Shown piece by piece: positions 24,227 to 33,608 of a stretch of 64,000 nt of DNA. Numbering within the stretch: the first letter of the stretch is position 1; every line of letters begins with the position of its first letter. Origin of the DNA: Mycolicibacterium sp. J2. GTDB lineage: Bacteria; Actinomycetota; Actinomycetes; Mycobacteriales; Mycobacteriaceae. Both the position numbers and the translations under genes were made by a program. Below the pieces are notes generated by a model. The model was not told where the DNA came from. It did not search any database and saw nothing but the letters and a program-made list of their open reading frames with translations. The DNA lies in the NCBI RefSeq assembly GCF_026240945.1, contig NZ_JAPFPY010000011.1, forward strand, positions 124,001 through 188,000, given 5' to 3'.

Positions 24227-26209
24227 GTGAGCAGGGCCAGAGCCCTCGGGTTGACGCTGTACGAGTTCGGCGCGGTGGCGCGCAGCCTGCTGGGGGTGCT
24301 GGCGGTCGCCGCGCTTGCGCTCTACCTCGGGACACCCGGCTCGGCGATGGCCGCGGGGGGCGCCGCCGCCCTGGCCGGTGCCACCGCGCTGCAGGACAGC
24401 CCGCGCAGCCGGATTCCGGTCGTCGTCGCGGTATCGGCGGAGACGGCGCTGGCGGTGGCCGTGGGCGGACTCACCGGCCGGTGGACTCCCCTGTTTCTGG
24501 TCGCGGTGGCGGCATGGTGTTTCCTGGCCGGGATGCAGTGGGCGTTGAGCGCCAACGCGGGCATGCTGGCCTCCGGCGCGGCGGTTCTCCTGGTCACCGC
24601 CTCGGCGACGGCCGGCACCGGCACGGCGGCGCTGACCTCGGCCGGTCTGGCACTGCTGGCCGGATTGACCCAGGCCGTGCTGATCGCGGTCTGGCCGCAA
24701 CGCCGATGGCGTAACCAGAGCGAGGCCCTCACGCAGGCCTATCGCGCCCTCGGTGCGGACGCGCACCGGCTCGCGACCGAGCCCGGCGCCCAGATCGACC
24801 GGATGCCCTTGATCCGGCTGCGGGAGGCCTTCACCCTCAGCGAAGCCCAGGCGCAGCGGCGGCCGCCCGCCTACCGGGGTTGGTACGGGTTGCCGGAACG
24901 GATCGCGGTGACGCTGACCGCGCTGGCTCGTGAAGGCCCGCGGGATCCGGCCGCCGCGGACACCCTGCGGGCCACCGGAGACCTGCTCGAGCTGATCGCC
25001 AGGCGCGCACACCGCCACGACGTCGGTCCCGCACTGACCCGCCTGAGCGCGGCGGCCGACGCCACGACGGCAGCGGCGGCCCAGCGGCTGTACCGCCAGC
25101 TGTCCGAAGCGGTCGAACTGCGATTCGGGCAGTTCGAGCCCGAACAGGTGGCCCCCTTGCGACGAACGGGATTGCCGCACGCCTGGACGGCGGCTGTCGA
25201 CCTGGTGCGGGCGCAACTGCAGTGGCAGTCACCGATCTTGCGACATGCGGTCCGATTGACGATCGCGGTGACCGCCGGGTTGGCGATGGCCCGCGCGAGC
25301 GGAGCCGAGTACGCGTATTGGATCGCGGTGACGGTTCTCATGGTGCTGCGGCCCGAGACGGCCCACACCTATACCCGGTGCGTCGGGCGGATCGCCAGCA
25401 ACGCGGTCGGTGTGGTGGTGGCGTCGACCGTCACCACCCTGCTGCACCCGAGTGGTCTGGTATCGGTGGCGCTGGCCGTGGCGTGTCTGGGAATCGCTTA
25501 TCTCGGTGCCGAATTCGGATACTTCGCGGTGAACGCGGCGTTGGCCGCCGCGATCATCTTCTTGCTGGACGTGGCGGGGTCCGTCGGTGCCGCCACCGTG
25601 GAGCAACGTTGGTTGGCCACCGTCATCGGCGGGGCGCTCGCGGTGATCGTGCATGTCAGCCTTCCCGACAATGCCCTGGTGCGGCTGCGGCAACGGGCCG
25701 GCGAACTGCTGAAGACGGAAATCGACTATGCCGCCACGGTGATCAAGGGCTTCGTGCATGATGTCGACCATCCCGCCGACACCCTGTCGACCGCCTGGCA
25801 GCGAGCCGAAAGCGCACGCGCAGCGTTCGAGGCCGCGGTCGGGGCCACCCGAACCGAGAACGCTGTGATCCGTCGGTGGTTGCGACCGTACCGCGCTTCA
25901 CTGAACGCGGTCACCACCAGTTGCGCCACCTTGGAATCCTCGTTGCCCGCGCACCCCTCACCCACGCTGAATCGCGAATTCACCAGCGCGATAGACGGTT
26001 ACGTCAAGGCGCTGATGGGCAATCCGGCCACCCCGGCCGCACCGTGGCGCGTGGATACCGAGCAACTCAACGCCGCCGCGGTCGCGGTGCGCGACGCCGC
26101 CCCATTACTGGGTCCCGACGACGGCCCGGCCCGGGTGCTCGTCGGCGAACTCGCCACGATCACCCGAGTGCTCGTCGACATCGCCAACGCCAGCCCGGCA
26201 GCCGGTTAG
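24227..26209 (+). CDS. FUSC-family (aromatic acid exporter-like) membrane protein
   Basis: A 660-residue protein with two blocks of hydrophobic helices (about 20-170 and 350-500). Each is followed by a cytosolic helical domain, the architecture of FUSC/YccS/AaeB-type transporters. The second block contains YAYWIAVTVLMVLRPETAHTYTRCVGRIASNAVGVV, the most conserved part of the family (WxxxTxxxVxxP...RxxGT). Members are thought to export aromatic acids or similar toxic anions. GTG at 24227 gives the expected N-terminus. It is divergent from the EthD/crotonase pair. Confidence 0.82.
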   Translation: MSRARALGLTLYEFGAVARSLLGVLAVAALALYLGTPGSAMAAGGAAALAGATALQDSPRSRIPVVVAVSAETALAVAVGGLTGRWTPLFLVAVAAWCFLAGMQWALSANAGMLASGAAVLLVTASATAGTGTAALTSAGLALLAGLTQAVLIAVWPQRRWRNQSEALTQAYRALGADAHRLATEPGAQIDRMPLIRLREAFTLSEAQAQRRPPAYRGWYGLPERIAVTLTALAREGPRDPAAADTLRATGDLLELIARRAHRHDVGPALTRLSAAADATTAAAAQRLYRQLSEAVELRFGQFEPEQVAPLRRTGLPHAWTAAVDLVRAQLQWQSPILRHAVRLTIAVTAGLAMARASGAEYAYWIAVTVLMVLRPETAHTYTRCVGRIASNAVGVVVASTVTTLLHPSGLVSVALAVACLGIAYLGAEFGYFAVNAALAAAIIFLLDVAGSVGAATVEQRWLATVIGGALAVIVHVSLPDNALVRLRQRAGELLKTEIDYAATVIKGFVHDVDHPADTLSTAWQRAESARAAFEAAVGATRTENAVIRRWLRPYRASLNAVTTSCATLESSLPAHPSPTLNREFTSAIDGYVKALMGNPATPAAPWRVDTEQLNAAAVAVRDAAPLLGPDDGPARVLVGELATITRVLVDIANASPAAG

Positions 26210-26832
26210 CCCCTGGCCCACTTCGGCCGGATGAACACCCCCTCGGCCTGCACGGTGGGACCGTCCGCATCCGATATCAGGCCGGCCGCGAACGCCTTGA
26301 CCCCTTCGGTGCGCACGACCGCCGCCTCGATGTGCAGCCGCGCGCCGAGCCGGGTCGGTCGCAGATATCGGATGCTGATGGTGCCCGTGAGCCGCGGGCT
26401 GGTGGCCGGGCTGGCCGATTCCCCGAGGACGTGATCGAGCAGCAGTGCGGCCACCCCGCCGTGCACATGTCCCGGCGGACCCTCATATGCCGCACCCAGC
26501 ACGACATCGGCGAACACCGATCCGTCGGCGTTACGCCGCACGGCCAGTGGCGGCGCGATCGGGTTGCGCAGCCCGATCACCGCATTGCCCCACGGCATCC
26601 GGTCACCCTGGGTGGTGAACCGGACACCGAACGGCCCGTCGAGCTGTTGGCGGCGCAGGGTAGCGGTCGCCCCGTCGATCTGTGCCTTGGCCGCGGCCAC
26701 CGCATCGGCGTCGGCCTCCGAGCGGATGGTGGCATCGATCAGCGCGCGCACCGACTCGGTCAGCGGGCCGTAGACCGTGCGTAAGCGCTCGACATCCTCC
26801 GCGCTGAGGTCCTCGAGGGTGAAGTCCAGCAT
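26206..26832 (-). CDS. PaaI-type acyl-CoA thioesterase, KstR-type promoter
   Basis: A 208-residue hotdog thioesterase. An N-terminal helical extension precedes the PaaI-like domain with GPPGHVHGGVAALLLDHVLGES (the HGG turn and catalytic Asp) and ISIRYLRPTRLGARLHIEA. MLDFTLEDLS at 26832 is the start. A perfect KstR-type palindrome begins 10 bases upstream of that ATG, where bound repressor would cover the promoter. A role in sterol or side-chain acyl-CoA turnover is inferred. The stop overlaps the FUSC stop by 4 bases. Confidence 0.83.
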   Translation of the reverse strand: MLDFTLEDLSAEDVERLRTVYGPLTESVRALIDATIRSEADADAVAAAKAQIDGATATLRRQQLDGPFGVRFTTQGDRMPWGNAVIGLRNPIAPPLAVRRNADGSVFADVVLGAAYEGPPGHVHGGVAALLLDHVLGESASPATSPRLTGTISIRYLRPTRLGARLHIEAAVVRTEGVKAFAAGLISDADGPTVQAEGVFIRPKWARG

Positions 26833-26841
26833 GCCATGCAC

Positions 26842-26855
26842 TAGAACACGTTCTA
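26842..26855. promoter_or_regulatory. KstR-type operator
   Basis: TAGAACACGTTCTA is a near-perfect palindrome and fits TNNAACNNGTTNNA at all fixed bases. It is 10 bases upstream of the thioesterase start and 61 bases upstream of the divergent GntR gene, so it could act on either, more likely the thioesterase. Confidence 0.75.
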
Positions 26856-26915
26856 GGTGTGGTGTCGAGCCCCGCATGCGGCACGCGGCCGCAAAAGTTC
26901 CTACGATGGCGTGGC

Positions 26916-27593
26916 ATGGCGGAACCCCGGACAGACGGATCGCGACAGGAACTGCCCGCGACCCTGGTCGAGGTCGCCGGAAACCGGGTGCGGGACGCGA
27001 TCCTCAGCGGGGCGCTGAGCCCGGGCGAGAAGATCGTCGAGGAGCAACTGTGCGCGGACCTCGGCATCAGCCGGGCACCGCTGCGTGAGGCGTTGCGGCT
27101 GCTCACGCAGCAGGGCTTGGTGGAGCATCTCCCCCGCCGAGGGTCACGGGTCACCGACTGGTCGCCGTCGGACATCCTGCAGCTGTTCGACCTTCGGCAC
27201 GTCCTGGAACGGCATGCCGTCGAACTCGCCATGCCGCTTGCCGACCCGGAATCCGCGCTGCAACCGGTGCGGCGGGCGCTCGACGAGATGACCTGTGCGA
27301 CAGACGCTCTGGACCGCGACGACGCGCATCGCCGCTTCCACGCCGCGGTCGTCGCGTTGGCCGGCAACCGCCAGCTGGATCTGGTGCTGGAGCCCATCCT
27401 GCTCAAACTGCAGCTGCCGATGGCGATGAACCTGCGCGAAGAGGCCCGCCATCACCACGCCAGCGACGGTGTCGAGCGGCACCGGGCGATCCTGACCGCG
27501 CTGGAGTCCAATGACGCGCAGACCGTCATCGCCGCGCTGGAACAGCACGGCCACCTGCGATATCTGGACCTGACCACGCAGGCCACGCGCTAA
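26916..27593 (+). CDS. GntR-family regulator (FCD domain) of the biuret unit
   Basis: A 225-residue regulator: winged helix at about 10-80 with EQLCADLGISRAPLREALRLLTQQG, then an FCD helical domain with metal-ligand-like residues (HRRFHAAVVALAGN, VERHRAILTAL). FCD regulators usually bind a small acid through a metal and repress the next genes. A 19-bp palindrome lies between its stop and the allophanate hydrolase ATG, a natural target. A likely inducer would be biuret, allophanate or a related compound, which is inference. Confidence 0.85.
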   Translation: MAEPRTDGSRQELPATLVEVAGNRVRDAILSGALSPGEKIVEEQLCADLGISRAPLREALRLLTQQGLVEHLPRRGSRVTDWSPSDILQLFDLRHVLERHAVELAMPLADPESALQPVRRALDEMTCATDALDRDDAHRRFHAAVVALAGNRQLDLVLEPILLKLQLPMAMNLREEARHHHASDGVERHRAILTALESNDAQTVIAALEQHGHLRYLDLTTQATR

Positions 27594-27630
27594 CACGATC
27601 GACACACAGCCGTACCGCAATCGCCACGAT

Positions 27631-27649
27631 TCTGTCGACAATCGACAGA
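27631..27649. promoter_or_regulatory. GntR-type operator at the biuret unit promoter
   Basis: TCTGTCGACAATCGACAGA has perfect 8-base arms around CAA. It ends one base before the ATG of the allophanate hydrolase gene, leaving no room for a ribosome binding site. The message is probably leaderless and the operator would cover the -10 region (GACAAT at 27637-27642). The FCD regulator just upstream is the likely binder. Confidence 0.65.
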
Positions 27650-27650
27650 C

Positions 27651-29051
27651 ATGGGAACAGCCGCCAACGGTCCGTCCATCGGACCGTCGATTGCCGAGAT
27701 CCTCGATTCGCATGCCGGTGGCACCGGCTCGCCGGTCAAGACCGCGGCCCGGGTAGCCGACGCCATCGCCGCCCGGGGTGACGACGGGACGTGGTTGTCC
27801 ACCGTGCCCCGTGACGAACTGCTGGCCGCCGCAGTCGAGATCGAGAACCGGCCCGGCGCCCGCACCCTGCCGCTGTACGGGGTGCCGTTCGGGGTCAAGG
27901 ACAGCATCGACGTCGCCGGTGTCCCCACCACGCTGTCCTGTCCGGACTACGCCTATGTCGCAGAGCGCACCGCGCCCGCCGTGCAGCGGCTGCTCGACGC
28001 GGGCGCCCTCTACGTCGGCAAAACCAACCTCGACCAGTTCGCGACCGGACTCAACGGTACCCGCACCCCATACACCGTGCCGCGCAGCGTGTTCGGCGGC
28101 GAGCTCATCTCGGGCGGCTCGAGTTCGGGCTCGGCGCTGGCCGTTGCGCTGGGTCAGGTGCCGTTCGCGGTCGCCACCGACACCGCCGGGTCGGGGCGGG
28201 TGCCCGCCGCCCTCAACGGTGTGGTGGGGTTCAAGCCGTCACGCGGACTGATCAGCACCGTCGGGTTGGTGCCGGCCTGCAAATCGCTGGACTGCCTGAG
28301 CGTGATGGCCGGCTGCATCGACGATGTCGACCGGGTTTTCGACGTGCTCGCCGGCCGCGACGACGGCGACCCGTGGTCACGGGATCGCGGCCCGCGGTAT
28401 GACGGCACGCCGATCCGGGTCGGGTTGCCGCCCGTCGGTGACTTGGAGTTCTTCGGTGACGACGCGATGCGGGCCGCCCACATCGGTTTTCGGGAACACC
28501 TGGAACGGCACGCCGACATCGTCGAGGTTTCCCTGACACCTTTTCTGGCCGCGGGTTCCCTGCTCTACCAAGGGCCGTGGGTGGCCGAGCGCCTGGTCGA
28601 GTTCGGCGATTTCCTGGAATCTCACCCTGATTCGATACACCCGGTGGTGCGGGACATCTTCCGCAGCGGCCTGAGCTACACCGCGGTCGACGCGTTCGCC
28701 GCCCTGCAGAAGCTGCAGGAGCTCAAGGCCGAGGTCGCGCGGCTCTGGCAGTCCATGGATGTGTTGGTGGTGCCCACCATCGGCACCACCTTCACCGTCG
28801 AGCAGGTGCTCGCGCGGCCCATCGAGTGCAACACGATGCTGGGCCACTACACCCATTTCGGCAATCTGCTCGACCTGCTCGGCGTCGCGGTGCCACTCGG
28901 CGTGACCAGTGACGGGCGCCCCTACAGCGCCATGCTGCTGGGCAACGCGCTCTCCGACGACACGGCCCTGACGCTGGCCGCACAAATCCTCGACGAGCCC
29001 CGGACCACCGCCGCAGCCGCCACCGAACCATCGGTCAAGGAGCAGATATGA
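27651..29051 (+). CDS. atzF: Allophanate hydrolase, AtzF-type amidase
   Basis: A 466-residue amidase-signature enzyme that splits allophanate into ammonia and carbon dioxide. The Ser-cisSer-Lys triad is intact: K83 in [10 protein letters not shown], the GGSSSG loop at about 155-160, and nucleophile S181 in [11 protein letters not shown]. The stretches [18 protein letters not shown] and [17 protein letters not shown] are typical of AtzF/DUR1,2 allophanate hydrolases rather than general amidases. AtzF proteins are about 600 residues; this one lacks the C-terminal domain. It overlaps the BiuH-type gene by 4 bases. Confidence 0.85.
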   Translation: MGTAANGPSIGPSIAEILDSHAGGTGSPVKTAARVADAIAARGDDGTWLSTVPRDELLAAAVEIENRPGARTLPLYGVPFGVKDSIDVAGVPTTLSCPDYAYVAERTAPAVQRLLDAGALYVGKTNLDQFATGLNGTRTPYTVPRSVFGGELISGGSSSGSALAVALGQVPFAVATDTAGSGRVPAALNGVVGFKPSRGLISTVGLVPACKSLDCLSVMAGCIDDVDRVFDVLAGRDDGDPWSRDRGPRYDGTPIRVGLPPVGDLEFFGDDAMRAAHIGFREHLERHADIVEVSLTPFLAAGSLLYQGPWVAERLVEFGDFLESHPDSIHPVVRDIFRSGLSYTAVDAFAALQKLQELKAEVARLWQSMDVLVVPTIGTTFTVEQVLARPIECNTMLGHYTHFGNLLDLLGVAVPLGVTSDGRPYSAMLLGNALSDDTALTLAAQILDEPRTTAAAATEPSVKEQI

Positions 29052-29779
29052 CAACCCAGCCAGGTGCCGAAGCCGGATCACCCATGTCTGTGTCCGTCGC
29101 CGCCGAACCGTCGGCGTTCACGCTGGAGCCCGGCCGCACGGCACTGATCGTCATCGACATGCAACGGGATTTCCTGCTGCCCGGGGGTTTCGGCGAGAGC
29201 CTGGGCAACGACGTCGACCAATTGCTCAAGGTCGTCCCGCCGCTGGCCGCGCTGCTCGCCGCCGCCCGCGAGGCCGGGATCCTGGTCATCCACACCAGGG
29301 AAGGTCACCTCGCCGACCTCTCGGACTGCCCGCCCGCCAAGCTCCATCGCGGTGCCCCGTCCAAGCGGATCGGTGACCCCGGCAAGTACGGGCGCATCCT
29401 GATCCGCGGCGAGTACGGCCACGACATCGTCGACGAGCTGGCCCCGATCGACGGGGAGGTGGTGATCGACAAACCGGGCAAGGGCGCGTTTTACGCCACC
29501 GAGCTGCAGGAGGTACTGACCGGTGCCGGCATCACCCAACTGCTCGTCACCGGCGTCACCACGGAGGTGTGCGTGCACACCACGACCAGGGAGGCCAACG
29601 ACCGCGGGTACGAGTGCTTGGTGGTATCCGACTGTGTCGGTTCGTATTTCCCGGAGTTCCAGCGGGTGGGGCTGGAGATGATCAAGGCCCAGGGGGGCAT
29701 TTTCGGGTGGGTCGCCGATACCGCGGCGGTCATTCCCGCGTTGCAGCAACTCACCACGACAGCTCCTTCCCAGGTCTAG
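29048..29779 (+). CDS. biuH: Biuret hydrolase-like cysteine hydrolase (isochorismatase fold)
   Basis: A 243-residue cysteine hydrolase with the triad D37 (VIDMQRDF), the Lys of [14 protein letters not shown], and nucleophile C175 ([21 protein letters not shown]). The order [42 protein letters not shown] and QGGIFG follows biuret hydrolase BiuH as I remember it, more closely than ureidoacrylate hydrolases. BiuH makes allophanate and ammonia from biuret, the substrate of the overlapping upstream gene product. The N-terminal 25 residues look disordered and the start could be at M13. Confidence 0.82.
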   Translation: MTTQPGAEAGSPMSVSVAAEPSAFTLEPGRTALIVIDMQRDFLLPGGFGESLGNDVDQLLKVVPPLAALLAAAREAGILVIHTREGHLADLSDCPPAKLHRGAPSKRIGDPGKYGRILIRGEYGHDIVDELAPIDGEVVIDKPGKGAFYATELQEVLTGAGITQLLVTGVTTEVCVHTTTREANDRGYECLVVSDCVGSYFPEFQRVGLEMIKAQGGIFGWVADTAAVIPALQQLTTTAPSQV

Positions 29780-29792
29780 AAAGGCCCACGCC

Positions 29793-31400
29793 ATGTCCAC
29801 CGACGTCACCGATCCCCCCGCCAGCTCCGATCCGCCGGCAGAAAAGGCCACACCCGGCCTGAGCATCCCGTGGTGGACGCGCGGGGATACCAACGCGTTC
29901 TTCGGGCTGGGCTTCAACATCCTGGTCAACGTTCTCACCTTGACCGGGTTGATGATCGGCGTCGTCAACGTGCCACCCGGTGACGTGCTGGGCACCATCC
30001 TGCCCGCCCTCGGTGTGGCACTGATTCTCGGCAATCTGTACTACACGTTCCTGGCCCGCCGGTTGGCCCGGCGCGAGAACCGAACCGACGTCACGGCGTT
30101 GCCGTACGGCCCCAGCGTGCCGCACATGTTCATCGTGGTGTTCGTCGTCATGCTGCCGGTGTACCTGAAGACCAAGGACGCCATGGCGGCCTGGCAGGCC
30201 GGGCTGGCCTGGGCGTTCATGATCGGCGTCATCGTGATGATCGGCGCCTTCGTCGGGCCCTATATCCGCAAGCTGACCCCGCGCGCGGCGATGCTGGGCA
30301 CCCTGGCCGGTATCTCGATCACGTTCATCTCGATGCGGCCGGCCGCCCAGATGTGGGAAGCCGCCTGGATCGGCCTGCCGGTGCTCGCCATCATCCTGAT
30401 CGGGTTCTTCACCGACATGAAGCTGCCGTTCGGTATCCCGGTCGGGCTGGCCGCCCTGCTGGTCGGCACCGCCATCGGGTGGATCGGTGGCTTCATGTCG
30501 GCACCCGATGTGGGACAGGCAGTTTCGGATATCGCGATCGGTGTGCCGGATCTGCGAGTGGACATGCTGTTCAGCGGGTTGTCACACCTGGCACCGCTGC
30601 TGGGTACGGCGATACCGCTGGGTGTCTACAACTTCACCGAGGCGATGAGCAATGTGGAGAGTGCGGCCGCCGCGGGCGACAACTACAACCTGCGCAGCGT
30701 GCTGCTGGCCGACGGCGCCGGCGCGGTGATCGGGTCGGCGTTCGGCTCGCCCTTCCCGCCCGCGGTGTACATCGGCCACCCCGGCTGGAAGGACGCCGGC
30801 GGCCGGGCCGGGTACTCACTGGCCAGCGGTGTGGTGATCGGCATCTTCTGCTTCCTCGGCCTCTTCGGCGTGCTGGACGCGTTGTTGCCGGTGCCCGCGA
30901 TCGTGCCGATCCTGCTCTACATCGGTCTGCTGATCGGGGCGCAGGCCTTCCAGGCGGTGCCGCGACTGCACGCCGTGGCCGTCGTCGCCGCGCTGCTGCC
31001 CAACCTGGCGCAGTGGGCCAGCGGGTTGATCGACAACGCGCTCAACGCGGCAGGCACCTCGGCCTCGGCCGTCGGACTGGACAAGCTCAACGGTGCCGGC
31101 GTGGTCTACGAGGGCCTGCAGACCCTCGGCGAGGGTGCGGTGTTGGTGGGTCTGATCCTGGGCACCATGGTCACCTTCATCCTGGAGAAGAAGTTCCTGT
31201 TCGCCGCGCTGGCGTCGGCCGTCGGTGCGGCGCTGTCCTTCATCGGCCTGATCCACGCCCCCGAAGTGGCGTGGGCGGCCAATCCGCAAGTCGCCCTGGG
31301 CTATCTGTTCTTCGGGATCGTCTGCGCGGCTTACTCACTGCTACCCGGCTCGAAGGACCCGGTCGTGGTCGACGAGGCCGATATCGTCGCCGGCCACTAG
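29793..31400 (+). CDS. NCS2/AzgA-like permease of the biuret unit
   Basis: A 535-residue membrane protein of about 12-14 helices starting after a disordered N-terminus. PWWTRGDTNAFFGLGFNILVNVLTL and RRENRTDVTALPYGPSVPHMF resemble the xanthine/uracil/adenine permease superfamily. The helix 8-10 core contains YNFTEAMSNVESAAAAGDNYNLR, which matches the NCS2 region with the substrate-binding Glu. It starts 13 bases after the BiuH-type gene. Import of biuret or a cyclic ureide is the most economical role. A strong inverted repeat follows its stop. Confidence 0.75.
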   Translation: MSTDVTDPPASSDPPAEKATPGLSIPWWTRGDTNAFFGLGFNILVNVLTLTGLMIGVVNVPPGDVLGTILPALGVALILGNLYYTFLARRLARRENRTDVTALPYGPSVPHMFIVVFVVMLPVYLKTKDAMAAWQAGLAWAFMIGVIVMIGAFVGPYIRKLTPRAAMLGTLAGISITFISMRPAAQMWEAAWIGLPVLAIILIGFFTDMKLPFGIPVGLAALLVGTAIGWIGGFMSAPDVGQAVSDIAIGVPDLRVDMLFSGLSHLAPLLGTAIPLGVYNFTEAMSNVESAAAAGDNYNLRSVLLADGAGAVIGSAFGSPFPPAVYIGHPGWKDAGGRAGYSLASGVVIGIFCFLGLFGVLDALLPVPAIVPILLYIGLLIGAQAFQAVPRLHAVAVVAALLPNLAQWASGLIDNALNAAGTSASAVGLDKLNGAGVVYEGLQTLGEGAVLVGLILGTMVTFILEKKFLFAALASAVGAALSFIGLIHAPEVAWAANPQVALGYLFFGIVCAAYSLLPGSKDPVVVDEADIVAGH

Positions 31401-31401
31401 G

Positions 31402-31450
31402 GATTTGTGCACGTTCGGTACCGCCCACCGTTACCGAACGTGCACAAATC
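31402..31450. terminator. 19-bp perfect inverted repeat, bidirectional terminator candidate
   Basis: Arms at 31402-31420 and 31432-31450 (GATTTGTGCACGTTCGGTA and its complement) pair over 19 bases with an 11-base loop. The repeat fills the whole gap between the convergent permease and cupin genes and touches both stops. There is no T tract, as is common for mycobacterial terminator hairpins. The GCACGTTCG core recurs in the repeat after lon. Confidence 0.75.
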
Positions 31451-31832
31451 ACGCTGGGACGAAGGGGACCTCGGCGTCGGGGGCGAGCACGACGTACATC
31501 CGGCGCCACGGGTCGGTGCCGACGAGTTCCCACTGATGGCCGGTACCGGTGGTGTCCTCGGCCAGCAGCACGTCACCGGGATGCAGCAGGAACGTCTCAT
31601 GGTCGCGGGTCGAGAACCGCAAGGTGCCGGCCAGGGTCACCACCAGCTGGCGCACCGGCGCGGTATGCCAGGCCAGCGAGCCGCCGCCGGCGGTCTCCTC
31701 GACGGTCACATGGGCTGCCGACATCGCCGCCGACACCAGATCCGCATTGCGGCCCGGCGCCATGTCCAGTGTGCCCACCTCGACATGAGAACCACCGTCA
31801 TCACCAGTCCACAACCGCACGCAACGAATCAT
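31449..31832 (-). CDS. Small cupin-domain protein
   Basis: A 127-residue single-domain cupin starting MIRCVRLWTGDDGGSHVEVG. The two cupin motifs are HTAPVRQLVVTLAGTLRFS and HPGDVLLAEDTTGTGHQW, with His residues that could bind a metal. It is probably cytosolic. An upstream in-frame ATG (31874) would add 14 residues. It converges on the permease gene and is divergent from the TPR gene. Function unknown. Confidence 0.75.
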   Translation of the reverse strand: MIRCVRLWTGDDGGSHVEVGTLDMAPGRNADLVSAAMSAAHVTVEETAGGGSLAWHTAPVRQLVVTLAGTLRFSTRDHETFLLHPGDVLLAEDTTGTGHQWELVGTDPWRRMYVVLAPDAEVPFVPA

Positions 31833-31913
31833 GGGGGTCACGGTAGTCGTGGGCGCACCGTTCGGCTCAGGCATCTGCGCAACGCTTCTCGCCGCAGGCG
31901 CCGCTGAATTAAC

Positions 31914-33608
31914 GTGCCTGCCGTGAGCACAGCAGCCGAGCCCTACTACGACCTGGGTTCCTACCACCGGCCCGTCGAGACAACCGAACCGCAGGCGCAG
32001 GTGTGGTTCGACCGCGGCCTGGTGTGGGCCTACGCCTTCAATCACGAAGAAGCAGTGCACTGTTTCGAGCGGGCGCTCGCCCTGGATCCCGATCTGGCCA
32101 TCGCCCGGTGGGGCATCGCGTATGCCATCGGCCCCAATTACAACAAGGCGTGGGAGGCGTTCGATCCGGTGGATCTGGCCGCCTCACTGGCCCGCGCCCG
32201 CAGCGAACTCGAACTGGCCCGGACCGGGCGCGCGTCGACGGTGGAGCGGGCGCTGATCGACGCCCTGGCGGTGCGCTTCCCCACCGGCGATCCGGCGGAC
32301 GCCGCGGCGCTGGAAGCCGGACACGGCGCCTACGCCGACGCGATGGCCCGCGTCGCGCAGGAGTATCCCGGCGATGTCGACGTCGCCGCGCTGGCGGCCG
32401 ACGCGCTGCTCAACGTCACCGCGTGGGCGTTGTGGGACAGCACGACCGGGCAACCCGCCCCGGGCTCGCGGGTGCTGGCGGCCGTGCATCTCCTGGACGA
32501 CGCGTTGCGCACCGACGCCGGACGGACGCATCCAGGCGTACTGCATCTGTATCTGCACGCCCTGGAAATGTCGGCGCACCCCGAGGACGCACTGCCGGCC
32601 GCCGATCTACTGCGGGGCCTGGTCCCCGATGCCGGTCACCTGCAGCACATGCCCAGCCATATCGACGTGCTCTGCGGCGACTACCGCTCCTCGATCCTGG
32701 CCAATCAGGCCGCCGTTCGCGCCGATCGCCGATTCGTGCGGCGCGAGGGGCCGCTGAACTTCTATTCGCTGTACCGCGCACACGATCTGCACTTCGTGGT
32801 CTATTCGGCGATGTTCGAGGGCCGGTCGCGGGTGGCACTGGAGGCGGCCGACGAGTTGGCCGGTCAGCTGACCCCCGAACTGCTGTCCATCGAATCCCCG
32901 CCGATGGCGGACTGGCTGGAGGCGTTCGTGCCATTGCGCGTGCACGTCCTCGTGCGGTTCGGGCGCTGGGACGAGCTGATCGGCACGCCGCTGCCCGATG
33001 ACCAGCAGCTGTATTGCACCACCACCGCCACCATCCACTACGGCCGTGGTGTCGCGCACGCCGCCAAGGGGCAACTCCCCCAGGCCCATGCCGAGCGGGC
33101 GGCGCTGGCGACGGCCTACGCCCGCATCCCGGACACCCGATACCTGTTCAACAACACCAGCCGTGACATCCTCGCCATCGCGGTGGCCATGCTCGACGGT
33201 GAAATCGCCTACCGCGAAGGGCGTTTCGACGACGCGTTCACCCACCTGAGGGCGGCCATCGCGCTCGACGACGCCCTACCCTACGACGAGCCGTGGGGCT
33301 GGATGCAGCCCACCCGGCACGCCTACGGGGCATTGCTGCTGGAGCAGGGTCGTGTCGAGGAGGCCGCCGCGGTGTATGCGGCCGACCTGGGGTTGGACGG
33401 TACGTTGCGCCGGTCGTGTCAGCATCCCGGCAACGTGTGGAGTCTGCACGGCTACCACGAGTGCCTGCAACGATTGCAGCGCAGCGCCGAGGCAGCGATC
33501 ATCGGTCAGCAGCTCACCCTGGCCACCGCCCGCGCCGACGTGCCGGTACTGGCATCATGCGCGTGCCGCCTCGAGGTGGTCACGAATGAAAAAGGCTGCT
33601 GTCACTAA
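31914..33608 (+). CDS. TPR-repeat protein
   Basis: A 564-residue helical protein built of tetratricopeptide-like repeats, clearest at AYAFNHEEAVHCFERALALDPDLAIARWGIAYA near the N-terminus and at EEAAAVYAADLG near the C-terminus. No signal peptide or membrane segment is seen. TPR arrays bind partner proteins, but no catalytic domain is attached. GTG 31914 is the longest start and GTG 31923 (VSTAAEPYYDLGSYHRPVETT) is as likely. It may be transcribed alone. Confidence 0.8.
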   Translation: MPAVSTAAEPYYDLGSYHRPVETTEPQAQVWFDRGLVWAYAFNHEEAVHCFERALALDPDLAIARWGIAYAIGPNYNKAWEAFDPVDLAASLARARSELELARTGRASTVERALIDALAVRFPTGDPADAAALEAGHGAYADAMARVAQEYPGDVDVAALAADALLNVTAWALWDSTTGQPAPGSRVLAAVHLLDDALRTDAGRTHPGVLHLYLHALEMSAHPEDALPAADLLRGLVPDAGHLQHMPSHIDVLCGDYRSSILANQAAVRADRRFVRREGPLNFYSLYRAHDLHFVVYSAMFEGRSRVALEAADELAGQLTPELLSIESPPMADWLEAFVPLRVHVLVRFGRWDELIGTPLPDDQQLYCTTTATIHYGRGVAHAAKGQLPQAHAERAALATAYARIPDTRYLFNNTSRDILAIAVAMLDGEIAYREGRFDDAFTHLRAAIALDDALPYDEPWGWMQPTRHAYGALLLEQGRVEEAAAVYAADLGLDGTLRRSCQHPGNVWSLHGYHECLQRLQRSAEAAIIGQQLTLATARADVPVLASCACRLEVVTNEKGCCH

